Source: JBHIBA01 sp046758845
GTDB lineage: Bacteria; UBA8248; JACPRG01; G963555815
DNA length: 18,641 bases
Reading direction: 5' to 3'
NCBI GenBank assembly: GCA_046758845.1
Contig: JBHIBA010000063.1
Span: 1 to 18,641, forward strand
The position numbers and the translations under genes are program-made. This document shows, in pieces, positions 7,441 to 14,724 of this stretch. Under the pieces are notes generated by a model. It had not been told where the DNA came from. It did no database searches and saw nothing but the letters and a program-made list of their open reading frames with translations. Numbering within the stretch: the first letter of the stretch is position 1; each line of letters opens with the position of its first letter.

Positions 7441-8529
7441 ATGGTTCGCCAGAGGAAGGCTGCCGGGCGATTGAGGGTTTGGGCGGTCGTATTGGCCGGT
7501 GTGTTACTCGCGGCCGCGCCCTCCGGCGCCTCCGCCGGCGCCGGGGTCATGGACCCCCGGGAAATCCTGGGGCCGTTGCCCCTTCGCAACCTTCAGCCCA
7601 TCCACCTCCTCTTTTTCGAGTTCACCCCCGAAAGGGCCTACGCCCTCCGGAAAGGAAACCTCCTGGTCCGCCTGGACATCACCGAAACGAACACTCTCCT
7701 GGTCGACCTGGGCAAAGAGCCCTCCTTCAAAGCCGACATGGAGATGAGCCGGTTCGCCTGGCGGTTCCTATACGGCGTGACCGAACGGCTGACCCTGGGC
7801 CTGAACCTGCCTCTTGTCTTTACACATGGCCCGTTTCTCGATCAGACCATCGAAGCCACTGAGCGCGGCTTCGGCAAACTGCGGGGCGACCGGGGGGCAG
7901 AGATTTCGGACCAGGTCAGCGTTACGCTGGTCAGCGCAGGAATCACGGAAATCGGCATCTCCGAGGGAAGTTTCGGCATCGGGGACGTTTCCCTGGAGGG
8001 GAAATACCAGTTCCTCCGTGAAACCTTCTGGGTCCCCGCCGCCTCGCTTCGAGTGGCCGTGAAGTTTCCCACCGGCGACTTTGACAAGCTCCACGGGAGC
8101 GGGAAATTTGACGGCGCCTTCGGCCTCGCTATCCAGAAGATCTGGGGCCTTTGGAGCGCATCCCTCGGCGGGGGAGTGACGATCCCCGGAAACCCCTTCA
8201 CGAGCTCTGACCTGGACCCGGACCCTTTCTTGTACGCGCACCTCTCCCTGGAGCGGCTGATCACAGCCCACTGGTCGGCGGTCGCACAAATCAAATGGGT
8301 GGGAGGACTGATGGACATAGAAGTCAGTCCGGCTGTGATCGTGCCCGACCCGGAGGACGTCCGGCCGCTGACGGACCGGATCGTCGAGGTCCACTTGGGC
8401 GCCAAGTGGGCGTTCGCCAGAAACTGGCTGGCGCAATTCGCCGTTGTCGAGGACATCGCCGACTCCGCGGCGGTGGGTGCGGACTTCAGCTTTCTCGTCT
8501 CCCTGGGCGCCAGATTCGCCGTAAAATAA
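7441..8529 (+). CDS. DUF3187-family exported (probable outer-membrane) protein
   Basis: This 362-residue protein has a signal peptide (positive start VRQRKAAGRLR, hydrophobic core, then a likely AxA-type cleavage around PSGASAGAG). The mature N terminus GPLPLRNLQPIHLLFFEF fits the DUF3187 family, whose members are predicted beta-barrels of unknown function. The body is rich in short amphipathic strands (LTLGLNLPLVF, GDVSLEGKYQF, LRVAVKFPTGDFDK, VEVHLGAKWAF) and closes with FLVSLGARFAVK, compatible with a barrel end. The ATG at 7441 is preferred over an upstream TTG at 7399 because it starts directly before the signal peptide; purine-rich GGGGGAAG and GGAAGGG tracts precede it. It is transcribed divergently from the surface-antigen barrel gene. 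It may be co-expressed with hpnH downstream, although that gene has its own promoter candidate. Confidence 0.8.
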   Translation: MVRQRKAAGRLRVWAVVLAGVLLAAAPSGASAGAGVMDPREILGPLPLRNLQPIHLLFFEFTPERAYALRKGNLLVRLDITETNTLLVDLGKEPSFKADMEMSRFAWRFLYGVTERLTLGLNLPLVFTHGPFLDQTIEATERGFGKLRGDRGAEISDQVSVTLVSAGITEIGISEGSFGIGDVSLEGKYQFLRETFWVPAASLRVAVKFPTGDFDKLHGSGKFDGAFGLAIQKIWGLWSASLGGGVTIPGNPFTSSDLDPDPFLYAHLSLERLITAHWSAVAQIKWVGGLMDIEVSPAVIVPDPEDVRPLTDRIVEVHLGAKWAFARNWLAQFAVVEDIADSAAVGADFSFLVSLGARFAVK

Positions 8530-8559
8530 GCGTTTTTCCGCCTCCTTTCGGCATTTCGA

Positions 8560-8588
8560 TTGACAATGCGCCAGAGCGTCTCTAGCAT
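8560..8588 (+). promoter_or_regulatory. Candidate sigma70-type promoter for hpnH
   Basis: A perfect TTGACA (8560-8565), a 17-nt spacer and TAGCAT (8583-8588) lie about 160 nt before the GTG start of hpnH. The long leader between them has a small CCCGG/CCGGG inverted repeat and no other recognised element. Confidence 0.5.
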
Positions 8589-8746
8589 GGAAACTGTGTA
8601 AACTTTGTATGTAGGTTTTTCCCGGCTTTGCCAACCGGGATGGATTGTTCCCAGAGGGACCTCGACGGAAGAGCGGGCGCTGGGCTCGCAGGCCGTCGCG
8701 GTCCTCAGCCCGGTGGAATGAATCAAGCAGGGAGAGGGAATCGAGC

Positions 8747-9892
8747 GTGGCCGTTCCTCTCATCCAGCAGCTTCGCGTCGGCGCCTACGTCCTGAAACAT
8801 CGCATCCGTGGGAACAGGCGATACCCCCTGGTCCTGATGCTCGAGCCCCTGTTCCGCTGCAACCTGGCGTGCGCCGGCTGCGGCAAGATCGACTACCCGG
8901 ATGACATCCTCAATTTGCGATTAAGCGTCGAGGAGTGTTTCAAGGCCGTCGACGAATGCGGGGCGCCCATCGTCTCGATCCCCGGCGGCGAGCCGCTCAT
9001 TCACAAGGAGATCGGCGAAATCGTCGCCGGCATCGTGGCGCGAAAGAAGTTCGTCTACCTGTGCACAAACGCCCTGTTGCTCGAAAAGAAGCTCCACCTG
9101 TTCAAGCCGAGCCCCTACCTCACCTTCTCCATCCACCTGGACGGCGACCGGGAGCACCACGACGCTTCCGTCTGCCAGGAAGGCGTATTCGACAAGGTGG
9201 TGAAGGTCATCGAGACGGTCCGCAAGAAGGGCTTCCGCGCCAACATCAACTGCACCCTGTTCGATGGGACCGACGCGAAGGACGTGGCCGAGTTTTTCGA
9301 CTCGGCGATGGACATGGGCATCGAGGGGGTCACCGTCTCACCGGGTTTCGCCTACGAGCGGGCCCCCGACCAGGAGCACTTCCTCAGCCGGAGGAAGACC
9401 AAGGAGTTGTTCCGGGACATCTTCCGCTACGGAAAGGGCCGGAAATGGCGGTTCAGCCATTCGTCCTTGTACCTTGACTTCCTGGCGGGAAACCAGCAAT
9501 ACCGCTGCACCCCCTGGGGCAACCCGACGTACAACATCTTCGGCTGGCAGCGGCCTTGCTACCTCCTCGGTGAGGGTTTCGCCTCCTCCTTCAGGGAACT
9601 CATGGAGGAAACCCCGTGGGAGGAGTACGGCACCGGAAACTACGAGAAATGCGCCAACTGCATGGCCCACTGCGGCTACGAGGCCACCGCCGTCGCTGAT
9701 ACGCTGTCACGTCCGTGGAAGGCCCTGAAGGTGTCCGTCCGGGGAATGCGGACTGAGGGTCCCATGGCCCCGGAAATCCCGCTGGATCAGGCGCGGCTCG
9801 CCGAGTACCTCTATGAAGAACAGGTCAAGCTGCTCAGCATCGAGCTGAAACGCAAAGAGGTGAGCCAGCGGGAACCCGCCAGCGTAGCTTGA
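8747..9892 (+). CDS. hpnH: HpnH, radical SAM adenosyl-hopene synthase
   Basis: HpnH joins the 5'-deoxyadenosyl radical from S-adenosylmethionine to diploptene/hopene, giving adenosylhopane, the first step toward side-chain-extended (C35) hopanoids at the inner membrane. The 381-residue protein has the near-invariant opening VPLIQQLRVGAYVLKHRI, the 4Fe-4S motif CNLACAGC (Cys38, 42, 45), GGEP (80-83), SIHLDG (128-133) and a C-terminal Cys-rich region (Cys254, 271, 302, 305, 309) typical of the family. The open frame extends 34 codons upstream, but the GTG at 8747 is chosen: GGGAGAGGGA lies about 7 nt before it, and homologues begin at this point. hpnA follows after 52 bp on the same strand. The squalene-hopene cyclase gene (shc) is not in the window. 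Confidence 0.95.
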   Translation: MAVPLIQQLRVGAYVLKHRIRGNRRYPLVLMLEPLFRCNLACAGCGKIDYPDDILNLRLSVEECFKAVDECGAPIVSIPGGEPLIHKEIGEIVAGIVARKKFVYLCTNALLLEKKLHLFKPSPYLTFSIHLDGDREHHDASVCQEGVFDKVVKVIETVRKKGFRANINCTLFDGTDAKDVAEFFDSAMDMGIEGVTVSPGFAYERAPDQEHFLSRRKTKELFRDIFRYGKGRKWRFSHSSLYLDFLAGNQQYRCTPWGNPTYNIFGWQRPCYLLGEGFASSFRELMEETPWEEYGTGNYEKCANCMAHCGYEATAVADTLSRPWKALKVSVRGMRTEGPMAPEIPLDQARLAEYLYEEQVKLLSIELKRKEVSQREPASVA

Positions 9893-9944
9893 AGGTCTCT
9901 ACCCTCAACGTTCTCCCAGCCGCCCCAACGCCGGTCATTCCAAA

Positions 9945-10958
9945 TTGAAGGTCTTCGTCACGGGGGGTTCCGGTTTCGTCGGGGCCAACCTGATCCGCCT
10001 TTTGGTGTCGCAAGGCCAGAGCGTCCGCGCGCTTGTCCGTCCGGGAAGCCTCCGCGCGCACCTGGCCGATCTGCCACAGGACCGTCTGGAGTGGGTGGAG
10101 GGAGACCTGACCTCCACCGATTCGCTTCGCCGGGCCATTGGGGGCTGTCGCCGGCTTTACCACCTGGCCGCCGATTACCGGCTCTGGGTGCCCGACCCGG
10201 AGCGGATGTACGCCGTCAACGTGCGGGGCGCGCGGGCCGTTTTAGAAGCGGCGAAAGAACTGGGGGTGGAAAAGGCCGTTCATTGCAGCTCAGTCGCGGT
10301 GCTCGGGACCTCGGCTGATGGAACGCCCCTGGATGAGACCTCGGACCCCGGCGTCCACGCCCTAGAGGGACACTACCGGAAGTCGAAATACCTGGGGGAA
10401 AAGGAGGCCCTGGCGGTCCATTCCGAGGGATTTCCGGTCGTCGTCGTGAACCCCAGCGCCCCCGTGGGCCCCTGGGACGTGAAGCCGACGCCGACCGGCC
10501 GGGTCGTCCTGGACTTTCAGCGGGGAAGGATGCCAGCGTACCTGGACACGGGCCTCAACCTGGTGGACGTCCGCGACGTTGCCCGCGGGCACCTGCTGGC
10601 GATGGAGAGGGGAAAACCCGGCGAGCGCTATCTTCTGGGCAACGTGAACCTGACGCTGAGAGAGATCTTAGAAATCCTGGCCGGGATCACCGGGCGGCCC
10701 GCGCCGAAGATCCGCCTCCCGCACGGCCTGGCGCTCGTCATGGCCCATGTGAACGAAGCCATCTCCCGCGTGACCCGCCGCCAGCCCCTCATTCCTCTTT
10801 CGGCCGTCCGCCACGCAGCGCATTACATGTTTTACAAATCGGACAAGGCTGTCCGGGAACTCGGATACATGCCGACCCCCATTGAGATCGCGCTTCGCGA
10901 CGCCATCCGGTGGTTCCAGGAGAACGGCTACGCGGCCGGAAGACCGAGGTTCGGATAG
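9945..10958 (+). CDS. hpnA: HpnA, hopanoid-associated NAD-dependent sugar epimerase/dehydrogenase
   Basis: This is an extended short-chain dehydrogenase/reductase of 337 residues. The Rossmann motif is GGSGFVG (7-13), the HLAADY segment lies at 73-78, and the active site has Ser115/116 (CSSVAVLG) with the YRKSK pair Tyr144 and Lys148. NPSAPVGPWDVKPTPTGRVV is strongly characteristic of the HpnA family. HpnA genes travel with hopanoid biosynthesis genes. The enzyme is thought to act on the sugar-like side chain or head group, but its reaction is not firmly established. The start is TTG at 9945 without a clear Shine-Dalgarno; beginning there gives the complete nucleotide-binding motif, and no better start lies upstream. 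It probably forms an operon with hpnH. Confidence 0.93.
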   Translation: MKVFVTGGSGFVGANLIRLLVSQGQSVRALVRPGSLRAHLADLPQDRLEWVEGDLTSTDSLRRAIGGCRRLYHLAADYRLWVPDPERMYAVNVRGARAVLEAAKELGVEKAVHCSSVAVLGTSADGTPLDETSDPGVHALEGHYRKSKYLGEKEALAVHSEGFPVVVVNPSAPVGPWDVKPTPTGRVVLDFQRGRMPAYLDTGLNLVDVRDVARGHLLAMERGKPGERYLLGNVNLTLREILEILAGITGRPAPKIRLPHGLALVMAHVNEAISRVTRRQPLIPLSAVRHAAHYMFYKSDKAVRELGYMPTPIEIALRDAIRWFQENGYAAGRPRFG

Positions 10959-11124
10959 ACCTTCACCCCTTGCCGCATCTCATCTCTTTGGGGAAGAGGC
11001 GCCGGCACTATTTCAGTGCGAAGCCTTTTGTGGACACGCCTGAAGAGGTAGCGCAGGAATGGGATCAACGGAGACAACAGAAGGAGGCTAGCGCTTGGTC
11101 GCGATAATTCGCGTCACGTCGCAG

Positions 11125-11183
11125 CCCCGATCTGAGCGAGGGGTCGCAGACCCCGCGGGCGCAGCCCGTAGCGGAGATCGGGG
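11125..11183. repeat. REP-like palindrome with three-way-junction fold
   Basis: CCCCGATCT (11125-11133) pairs perfectly with AGATCGGGG (11175-11183). Inside lie two perfect hairpins, GGGGTC-GCA-GACCCC and CGGGC-GCA-GCCCG, both with a GCA loop. The element therefore folds as an outer 9-bp stem with two arms. It is intergenic, downstream of hpnA. This resembles REP/BIME-type extragenic elements, and I infer a multi-copy family, though only one copy is in the window. Confidence 0.7.
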
Positions 11184-11195
11184 TGGGTGCATACG

Positions 11196-11225
11196 CCGGG
11201 CGGTAGAGAGAAATCGTCCGCCCGG
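11196..11225. repeat. Hairpin next to the three-way-junction element
   Basis: CCGGGCGG (11196-11203) pairs with CCGCCCGG (11218-11225) across a 14-nt loop. It may be part of the same composite extragenic element. No T-run follows on either side. Confidence 0.55.
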
Positions 11226-11347
11226 AAACAACCGAAAAGTGTTACCCGGACGTAAGCAGCCGAGCGCCAGCCGAGTCCAGGGCAGGAGAGAGGCCAAACC
11301 GTCTCACAAACATCTGCCTCAACGCTTGAGCTGTCCCTCGTAGCCGC

Positions 11348-12208
11348 TTACCGTGACGTCTGCCCGTAGGGGAAGTGGACGGCCACGCCGCCCACAATGT
11401 GAGTGGCGCTGACGTCGGCCTCGACCTTGCCTGTGACGCCCTGGAAGGTGTGTCCCCCATGCGTATACTTGTACTCGCCGAACAGGGCGAGGTACCGGGT
11501 GAGGAAGAACTTCAGGCCTGCGAGCACTTGCAGCACCTCGGTCGTGTCACTATCGTCTCCTGGCCCCGCAGGGTCTGCGTCCAAGATTTCGAACCCGCCC
11601 CCTATCCCTACATAGGGGTGCCACCTTCCATGGGGTAGCCCAGGGCTCACGCCAAGGGGCCAGCGGGCCAACAGGTTGACGGCGATAATTGTTGCGCTCA
11701 GGTCGATTCTATTCGTCACTACACCGATGATAGGGATACCGAGAAATGTGCCGCTCGCGCTCGTCCCCTGTGAGTTGATATCCGGGCCGAAATGCGTGAT
11801 GTCCAACTCGGCGCCGAAATCGAGGCCGGTGCTCGGGCGCAGACCTGTCCACCAAGCCCCAATCTTTCCCCCGATCGAAGCCGAAGTGTCCAGCTCCACG
11901 TCCGTCGCCGTGAAGTTCGTCGAGGTGGGTGGGTCGGTCACCTTGAGATCCGTATCCAAGGGAATCGCCGCCCCGACGAAGACGGCCATGAAGAAGTCCC
12001 ATTCGGCGACGCTGGAGTCCGCCAGTCCCCTCCGGCCCTGACGGCCGACTGCTCCGTCTCCGACCTGGGCCTTCTGGGTCAGGGGCGATAAGACCTTCGG
12101 GAGTTTCGGCTTGAAGGGCACGCGGACCTGCGCCGGGGCGAGTGGGGGGAAAAGTAAGACAACGGCAAAGAGCACCACACCCATGGGTAACAGCCAGAGC
12201 CTCTTCAT
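11348..12208 (-). CDS. Outer-membrane beta-barrel protein (OmpW/OmpA-barrel-like)
   Basis: This 286-residue exported protein has a clear signal peptide (MKRLWLLPMGVVLFAVVLLF, cleavage likely after PPLAPA). After a Pro/Lys-rich linker come repeated amphipathic strands: WDFFMAVFVGAAIPLD, GGKIGAWWTGLRP, GLDFGAELDITHFGP, WHPYVGIGGGFEIL, LQVLAGLKFFLTRYLALFGEYKYTH, and a final THIVGGVAVHFPY. This fits an 8-stranded barrel of the porin superfamily. A short tail (GQTSR) follows the last aromatic-ended strand. The frame is open upstream to 12379, but the ATG at 12208 directly starts the signal peptide and has GGGGCGAGGG just before it. The near-consensus promoter at 12294-12323 suggests strong expression, as for abundant outer-membrane proteins. 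It stands alone, converging on hpnA. Its specific function is unknown. Confidence 0.82.
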   Translation of the reverse strand: MKRLWLLPMGVVLFAVVLLFPPLAPAQVRVPFKPKLPKVLSPLTQKAQVGDGAVGRQGRRGLADSSVAEWDFFMAVFVGAAIPLDTDLKVTDPPTSTNFTATDVELDTSASIGGKIGAWWTGLRPSTGLDFGAELDITHFGPDINSQGTSASGTFLGIPIIGVVTNRIDLSATIIAVNLLARWPLGVSPGLPHGRWHPYVGIGGGFEILDADPAGPGDDSDTTEVLQVLAGLKFFLTRYLALFGEYKYTHGGHTFQGVTGKVEADVSATHIVGGVAVHFPYGQTSR

Positions 12209-12602
12209 CGCCCTCGCCCCTTTTTGAGAAGGCAGGCAATTTGCCGTACGGCGTGTACCTTCGTCGCTCAATATCCAGTTTGCTTTAAAACTAATTATAA
12301 CCCCAATTAGAGTCAATTGACAAGCAATTCTTGAACCTCTTTCCTGTTCCAACCCCGCTGATTGAGCGCTGCTGCCCACGGTGACTTCCCTCAGGCGGCG
12401 GGCGGTTCCGGCCAGCTCCAGAGAAAAAAGTGGATCATCAAACCGGCGTCGCTTTACGGGTTCACCCGATTCGCGAGAAAATTACCTCTGGCAGGAGCCC
12501 GGCTTGGCGCCCCGAGACCGGCGGGACTCCATCGAGATATTGCCTCGTAGGCCCAAAGCCTGCGATCGACAATTCGTTCTTGGATCAGAGGAGGGAGGTG
12601 GA
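12209..12602. other. Divergent intergenic region, AT-rich core
   Basis: This region separates the minus-strand barrel gene from the plus-strand YciI-like gene. An AT-rich block (about 12270-12330) stands out from the GC-rich surroundings and holds the barrel promoter. No promoter that I would defend was found for the plus-strand gene, and no RNA gene was recognised. Confidence 0.6.
12294..12323 (-). promoter_or_regulatory. Near-consensus sigma70 promoter for the barrel gene
   Basis: On the minus strand TTGTCA (12323-12318), an 18-nt spacer and a perfect TATAAT (12299-12294) match 11 of 12 consensus bases. The expected 5' leader to the ATG at 12208 is about 80 nt. Confidence 0.72.
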
Positions 12603-12962
12603 ATGCCCCTGTACTGCATACTGTCCGAGACGGCCCCGGGCGTGAGCCGGGAAGAGGTGCGCAGACACCTGCCGGACCACTTGAAGTTCCAGTTCGAATC
12701 CGAGCGGGCGGGAAGGCTCTTCGCCGCGGGTCCCCTCGGAGAGATCGAGAAGAGCAACCTGGGGATGTACATCCTGATCACGAAGACCGAAGAAGAGGCC
12801 CGGGAGATCGCCGAGAAGGATCCCTTTCACGTCCGCGGCATCCGGAAATACGACCTGAGGCTGTGGAACTTCCACGAAAGCTCGATCCTGGGCGTGGGGG
12901 TTCGGGCGTGGCTCAATGGCACCGACACCTCTTACCGGGGGTATTGGCCCCCGCAGGGATAG
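12603..12962 (+). CDS. YciI-like (YCII-related, dimeric alpha-beta barrel) protein
   Basis: This is a 119-residue cytoplasmic protein. MPLYCILSETAPGVSREEVRRHLPDHLKFQFESERAGRLFAAGPL follows the YciI pattern: a beta strand, a helix carrying the His-Asp pair (HLPDHLKF), then the LFAAGPL strand, followed by MYILITKTEEEAREIAEKDPF, typical of the second half. YciI proteins are small ferredoxin-like-fold dimers, usually of unknown catalytic role and sometimes fused or coupled to catabolic enzymes. The ATG at 12603 has an excellent GGAGGGAGGT ribosome site; longer readings upstream lack support. The M24-family gene begins 25 bp after its stop, so the two are very likely cotranscribed and may act on one small-molecule pathway. 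That link is inference. Confidence 0.8.
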   Translation: MPLYCILSETAPGVSREEVRRHLPDHLKFQFESERAGRLFAAGPLGEIEKSNLGMYILITKTEEEAREIAEKDPFHVRGIRKYDLRLWNFHESSILGVGVRAWLNGTDTSYRGYWPPQG

Positions 12963-12987
12963 AAGGACTCACAACGTGAGGGCGAAT

Positions 12988-14157
12988 ATGAATGCACCCG
13001 GATGGGGGGACGGCCCATACCCCAAGTTCTCGCAAGCGGAGGTCCGGCGCCGCTTCCACCGGGTCCGGGACATGATGCGTCGAGAAGGGGTCGAGGCCCT
13101 CATCGTCCACGGCGCGCCTGGAGTCGGAGGGGCAATCCACTATCTCAGCCACTACATTCCCTCCCGGCCAGCCTGGCTGGTCTTCCCCCTGGAGGGACCC
13201 TCTACATTGTTTTTGCACTTCTACAACCACATCCCCTGCACCCAGCATCTTTCCATCGTCGAGGACGTCCGGTGCTACCACCCGAGCCCCGGAAAAGCGG
13301 TCGCCGAGAACCTGAAGGAGCGGGGCATGGGCTCGGCGTCGATAGGAATCGTCGGACTCGGCACATCCATCCCTTACGGCCAGTTCCAGACACTGAAAGG
13401 CGAGGCGCCGGACGCCGTTTTCCTCGACCTTGCCAAGTCGCTCAACGCCATCCGGGTCTTCCGGAGCGAGGAGGAAATTTCGTGGTTCCGGGAAAGCGCC
13501 CGGCTGACCGACCTCACCTGCGAGTCCCTGGAGCGCGAGATCCGTACCGGCTCATCGGAGTACGACCTGAGCGCCCTAATCCACGACGCCTTCCTGCCCG
13601 AATCCGGTCACATGGGGATCCACTTCATTTCGTCCACGCCCATGGAGAATCCCGAAAGGCCCGTGCCCTGGCAGTACCTGACGCCCCGCAAACTTCAGAG
13701 GGGCGACGTTGTGATCACCGAGATCACGATCACGTATTGGGGATACGCAACGCAGATCCATCGGCCCTTTGCGGTAGCGGCCGAGCCGGCGCCCGTTTAC
13801 CGGAAATTGTTCGACCTGGCCTATGAGTGCTACGAAAAAGTCCGCGCCATCACGCGACCCGGGACGACCAGCGAGGAAATCGTCGAAACCGCTTCCCTCG
13901 TCGAGGACCGGGGGTATCTCATCCTCGACAGCCTGTTTCACGGCGAAGGCGGCCGCAACCCGGAACTCGGGACGCGGAAATCCAACCACGCTTTCGAGCC
14001 TTATACACTGGAGGAGAACATGGTCGTCGTCATCCAGCCCAACCCCATGACGCCCGACGGGAAGGCGGGCCTGCAGCTGGGCGCCGCCGTCGTCGTCAAG
14101 CCCGGGGGCGGCGAGTGCCTGCATCGGTATCCCTTCCATTTTCCCGTGTGCGGCTGA
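12988..14157 (+). CDS. M24 'pita-bread' family protein with substituted metal ligands
   Basis: This 389-residue protein has the two-domain layout of creatinase/prolidase/aminopeptidase P: an N-terminal creatinase-type domain (about 15-155) and a C-terminal pita-bread domain (about 165-375). Aligned with metal-dependent members, the five ligands read Glu245 (normally Asp), Gln256 (Asp, in GYATQIHRPF), His318 (kept, FHGEGG), Gln350 (Glu, VVVIQPN) and Gly365 (Glu). A two-metal peptidase site is therefore unlikely. Creatinase is a precedent for a metal-free hydrolase on this fold, so it may hydrolyse a small C-N substrate; I cannot name it. The ATG at 12988 has GAGG 6 nt upstream; a GTG at 12976 is the alternative. 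It forms an operon with the YciI-like gene. A diverged copy of its last codons recurs at 14725-14784. Confidence 0.85.
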   Translation: MNAPGWGDGPYPKFSQAEVRRRFHRVRDMMRREGVEALIVHGAPGVGGAIHYLSHYIPSRPAWLVFPLEGPSTLFLHFYNHIPCTQHLSIVEDVRCYHPSPGKAVAENLKERGMGSASIGIVGLGTSIPYGQFQTLKGEAPDAVFLDLAKSLNAIRVFRSEEEISWFRESARLTDLTCESLEREIRTGSSEYDLSALIHDAFLPESGHMGIHFISSTPMENPERPVPWQYLTPRKLQRGDVVITEITITYWGYATQIHRPFAVAAEPAPVYRKLFDLAYECYEKVRAITRPGTTSEEIVETASLVEDRGYLILDSLFHGEGGRNPELGTRKSNHAFEPYTLEENMVVVIQPNPMTPDGKAGLQLGAAVVVKPGGGECLHRYPFHFPVCG

Positions 14158-14161
14158 GGGG

Positions 14162-14503
14162 ATGAAGCTGCCCGCAGGAGAACGTACGGTCATAGAGCCG
14201 GGCAAGATCCGGGATTACCTTCTTTCCACTTCGCACCCGGTCGGACGCTTCAAGGCCGCCTTTTTTGCTACCCTCGGTTACACGAACGCTAACTGGCAGC
14301 GACTCGGTGAAGATCTCCGGGACCTAGCGGTGTCGGGCGACGCGGAACCTGGGCAGGAGAGCCCGTATGGCCGAAAGTACGAGATTCGTGGTACCTTAAA
14401 GGGTCCTTCAGGGAGGTCGGCGGAAGTGGTGACTGTCTGGATCGTTCCTTTTGGTGGGGACGTGCCACAATTCGTGACGGCGTTCCCAGGGGAAATGACA
14501 TGA
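14162..14503 (+). CDS. DUF6883-family small protein
   Basis: This is a 113-residue protein. The opening MKLPAGERTVIEPGKIRDYLLSTSHPVGRFKAAFF matches the characteristic DUF6883 start (a MKLPN-type beginning, a KLRDY helix and the HP-x-GR-x-KA segment). A central YGRKYEIRG and a C-terminal strand VVTVWIVPFGGDVPQFVTAFP complete the fold. Its activity is not known. In many genomes it sits next to a DUF4926 gene, as here, with a 4-nt ATGA overlap, which suggests a two-protein module. It begins only 4 nt after the M24 stop codon, an abrupt junction that looks like an insertion point. The GAGGGG tract lies directly against the ATG, so initiation may depend on coupling to the upstream gene. Confidence 0.75.
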   Translation: MKLPAGERTVIEPGKIRDYLLSTSHPVGRFKAAFFATLGYTNANWQRLGEDLRDLAVSGDAEPGQESPYGRKYEIRGTLKGPSGRSAEVVTVWIVPFGGDVPQFVTAFPGEMT

Positions 14504-14724
14504 TGTACAAGGTTCTGGATACCGTGGTGCTCGACCGGGACCTTCCGGGGCATGGTCTTCGCAAGGGAGACCTGGGGGCCATCGTGCAGGTACACGAGCC
14601 CGATGGCTTGGAAGTCGAGTTCGTGACTGCGTCCGGCAAAACTCAGGCGCTTGTCGCGCTGAAGGTCCAAGACGTGCGGCCCGTTCAAGACAGCGACCTC
14701 ATCGCAGTCAGGTCCGTCGCGTGA
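14500..14724 (+). CDS. DUF4926-family small protein
   Basis: This is a 74-residue protein with the compact all-beta look of DUF4926: KVLDTVVLDRDLPGHGLRKGDLGAIVQVHEP, then LEVEFVTASGKTQALVALKVQDVRPV. The GDLGAIV segment and the ALVALKVQDVRPV ending are diagnostic by eye. Its start overlaps the DUF6883 stop (ATGATG, with CAGGGGAA upstream), so the pair is translationally coupled. By architecture (two tiny overlapping genes, the second a small beta domain) it could be the antidote or partner of the DUF6883 protein. That role is inference, not demonstrated. Immediately after its stop comes a remnant of an M24 3' end in the same frame. Confidence 0.78.
   Translation: MMYKVLDTVVLDRDLPGHGLRKGDLGAIVQVHEPDGLEVEFVTASGKTQALVALKVQDVRPVQDSDLIAVRSVA

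Larger units (their letters stand above)
10959..11347. other. Gene-free interval with palindromic repeats
   Basis: No convincing gene is seen between hpnA and the barrel gene. Short open frames exist, but none has a recognisable product or a good ribosome site. The interval holds the three-way-junction palindrome (11125-11183) and a second hairpin (11196-11225). A small CTCAA-CGC-TTGAG hairpin lies just past the minus-strand stop codon at 11348 but has no T-run. Confidence 0.6.

Noticed and set aside
7768..8763. Minus-strand frame of 331 codons opposite the DUF3187 gene
   Set aside because: The plus strand gives a signal peptide and family motifs; the minus reading has none.
10910..11107. 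65-codon frame overlapping the hpnA 3' end
   Set aside because: The segment HYFSAKPFVDTPEEVAQEWDQRR looks protein-like, but the start lies inside hpnA in another frame, there is no ribosome site, and I recognise no family. A decayed fragment cannot be excluded.
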